A stretch of DNA of 6,869 bases, from the NCBI GenBank assembly GCA_023392575.1, contig JAEVYV010000191.1:1-6869 (forward strand). The letters run 5' to 3'. Each line of letters opens with the position of its first letter. Position 1 is the stretch's first letter. The notes beneath the pieces are model-generated. The model was not told the origin of the DNA. It made no database searches and saw only the letters and a program-made list of their open reading frames with translations. Below are positions 6,354 through 6,869 of this stretch, one piece after another. The translations under genes and the position numbers were made by a program. This stretch comes from Bacteroidota bacterium (GTDB lineage Bacteria > Bacteroidota > Bacteroidia > Chitinophagales > Chitinophagaceae).

Positions 6354-6869
6354 ATGGAGTATAACAGACTTGTTGCCGTAACCGGCATGCCGGGCTTATT
6401 TGAAGTGATAAGCAGCAAAACGGATGGCGCCATCGTTCGTTCGTTGGAAGATCAAAGCACAAAATTTGTTTCGTCCAGGATACATAACCTTTCACACCTG
6501 GAGAGCATTGAAGTATATACCGTACGGGAGAATGTACAACTATCCGATGTGTTTGCCGCTATGAAAGCCACCCAAACACCGTTGCCCGATGTTAAGGACA
6601 ACAAAGCACTGAAGGCTTATTTCGAAAACGTATACCCCGATCTTGACTTTGAAAGAGTGTATGCCAGCGACATGAAAAAAATGGTGAAATGGTACGAGAT
6701 CGTTCAAGCCAACAACATTGACTTTACTCCCCAAGCCGAAACGCCGGCCCAGGAAACCGTTGCAGCCGAAGAGGCCATAGCAGAAGAGCCTGCAGCCGAA
6801 AAACCAGCAGCCAAAAAAGCAGCCAAGCCAAGGGCCAAGAAAGAAGCAGCGCCTGCCAAAGAAGAAGAC
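6354..6869 (+). CDS. DUF5606 domain protein with an Ala/Glu/Lys/Pro tail, 3' end cut by the window edge
   Basis: An open frame of 172 codons from ATG 6354 to the last base, with no stop yet, so the gene is partial. Residues 1-47 (MEYNRLVAVTGMPGLFEVIS, then KTDGAIVRSLEDQSTKFVSSR) are the DUF5606 domain, a small conserved domain of Bacteroidota with unknown biochemical role. Residues about 48-125 continue with LESIEVYTVRENVQLSDVF and a helical part, NKALKAYFENVYPDLDFERVY followed by MKKMVKWYEIVQ, which fits the second conserved region of these proteins. From residue 126 on the sequence is low in complexity: first Glu/Ala-rich (ETVAAEEAIAEEPAAEK), then Lys/Ala-rich (KPAAKKAAKPRAKKEAAPAK). No signal peptide or membrane segment is present, so it should be cytoplasmic. 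It is divergent from the barrel gene. The DUF5606 match is by recognition of the N-terminal pattern; function is unknown. Confidence 0.88.
   Translation, partial: MEYNRLVAVTGMPGLFEVISSKTDGAIVRSLEDQSTKFVSSRIHNLSHLESIEVYTVRENVQLSDVFAAMKATQTPLPDVKDNKALKAYFENVYPDLDFERVYASDMKKMVKWYEIVQANNIDFTPQAETPAQETVAAEEAIAEEPAAEKPAAKKAAKPRAKKEAAPAKEED

Noticed and set aside
2085..6365. Two genes both starting MEYN (2085 and 6354)
   Set aside because: The similarity stops after four residues, the surrounding DNA differs, and it is most likely coincidence.

Overview
The window looks like chromosomal DNA of a Bacteroidota bacterium, most likely of the Chitinophagaceae type. The reasons are: a DUF5606 protein (a family confined to Bacteroidota), a large outer-membrane beta-barrel protein with the Bacteroidota CarboxypepD_reg + plug + barrel layout, promoter-like TAnnTTTG boxes in place of sigma70 boxes, and start sites without a strong Shine-Dalgarno sequence. 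The family-level placement is inference from protein style; no database search was run.

Layout, left to right. Positions 1-1924 (+) hold most of DNA polymerase I: a 3'-5' exonuclease domain and the polymerase domain with all catalytic motifs. The 5'-nuclease domain lies off the left edge. The linker joining the two halves carries an in-frame TAG at 44-46, so as written the gene is split. Positions 1925-2084 hold a 32-bp near-palindrome, a TAnnTTTG promoter candidate and a textbook intrinsic terminator that ends 4 bases before the next start codon. Positions 2085-2768 (+) encode a cytoplasmic DsbA-like thioredoxin-fold protein with a CGWC active site. Positions 2755-2883 form a 129-bp unit bounded by perfect 21-bp inverted repeats; its left arm contains the dsbA-like stop codon. 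Positions 2900-3292 (-) encode a small VOC/glyoxalase-fold protein. Positions 3350-6235 (-) encode a 961-residue outer-membrane beta-barrel protein with an RG/glycine-rich loop. A 118-bp divergent intergenic region follows, and 6354-6869 (+) is the start of a DUF5606 protein with an unusual Ala/Glu/Lys/Pro tail that runs off the right edge.

The genes do not form an obvious pathway. They are mostly housekeeping or stand-alone genes: repair/replication polymerase, redox protein, VOC enzyme, outer-membrane protein and a conserved protein of unknown function. The VOC and barrel genes are co-oriented 57 bp apart and could share a transcript. I see no mobile-element transposase, CRISPR array, tRNA or rRNA, and no new multi-gene system. 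The points most worth a second look are the amber codon in polA, the promoter-plus-terminator leader before the dsbA-like gene, and the 129-bp inverted-repeat unit.
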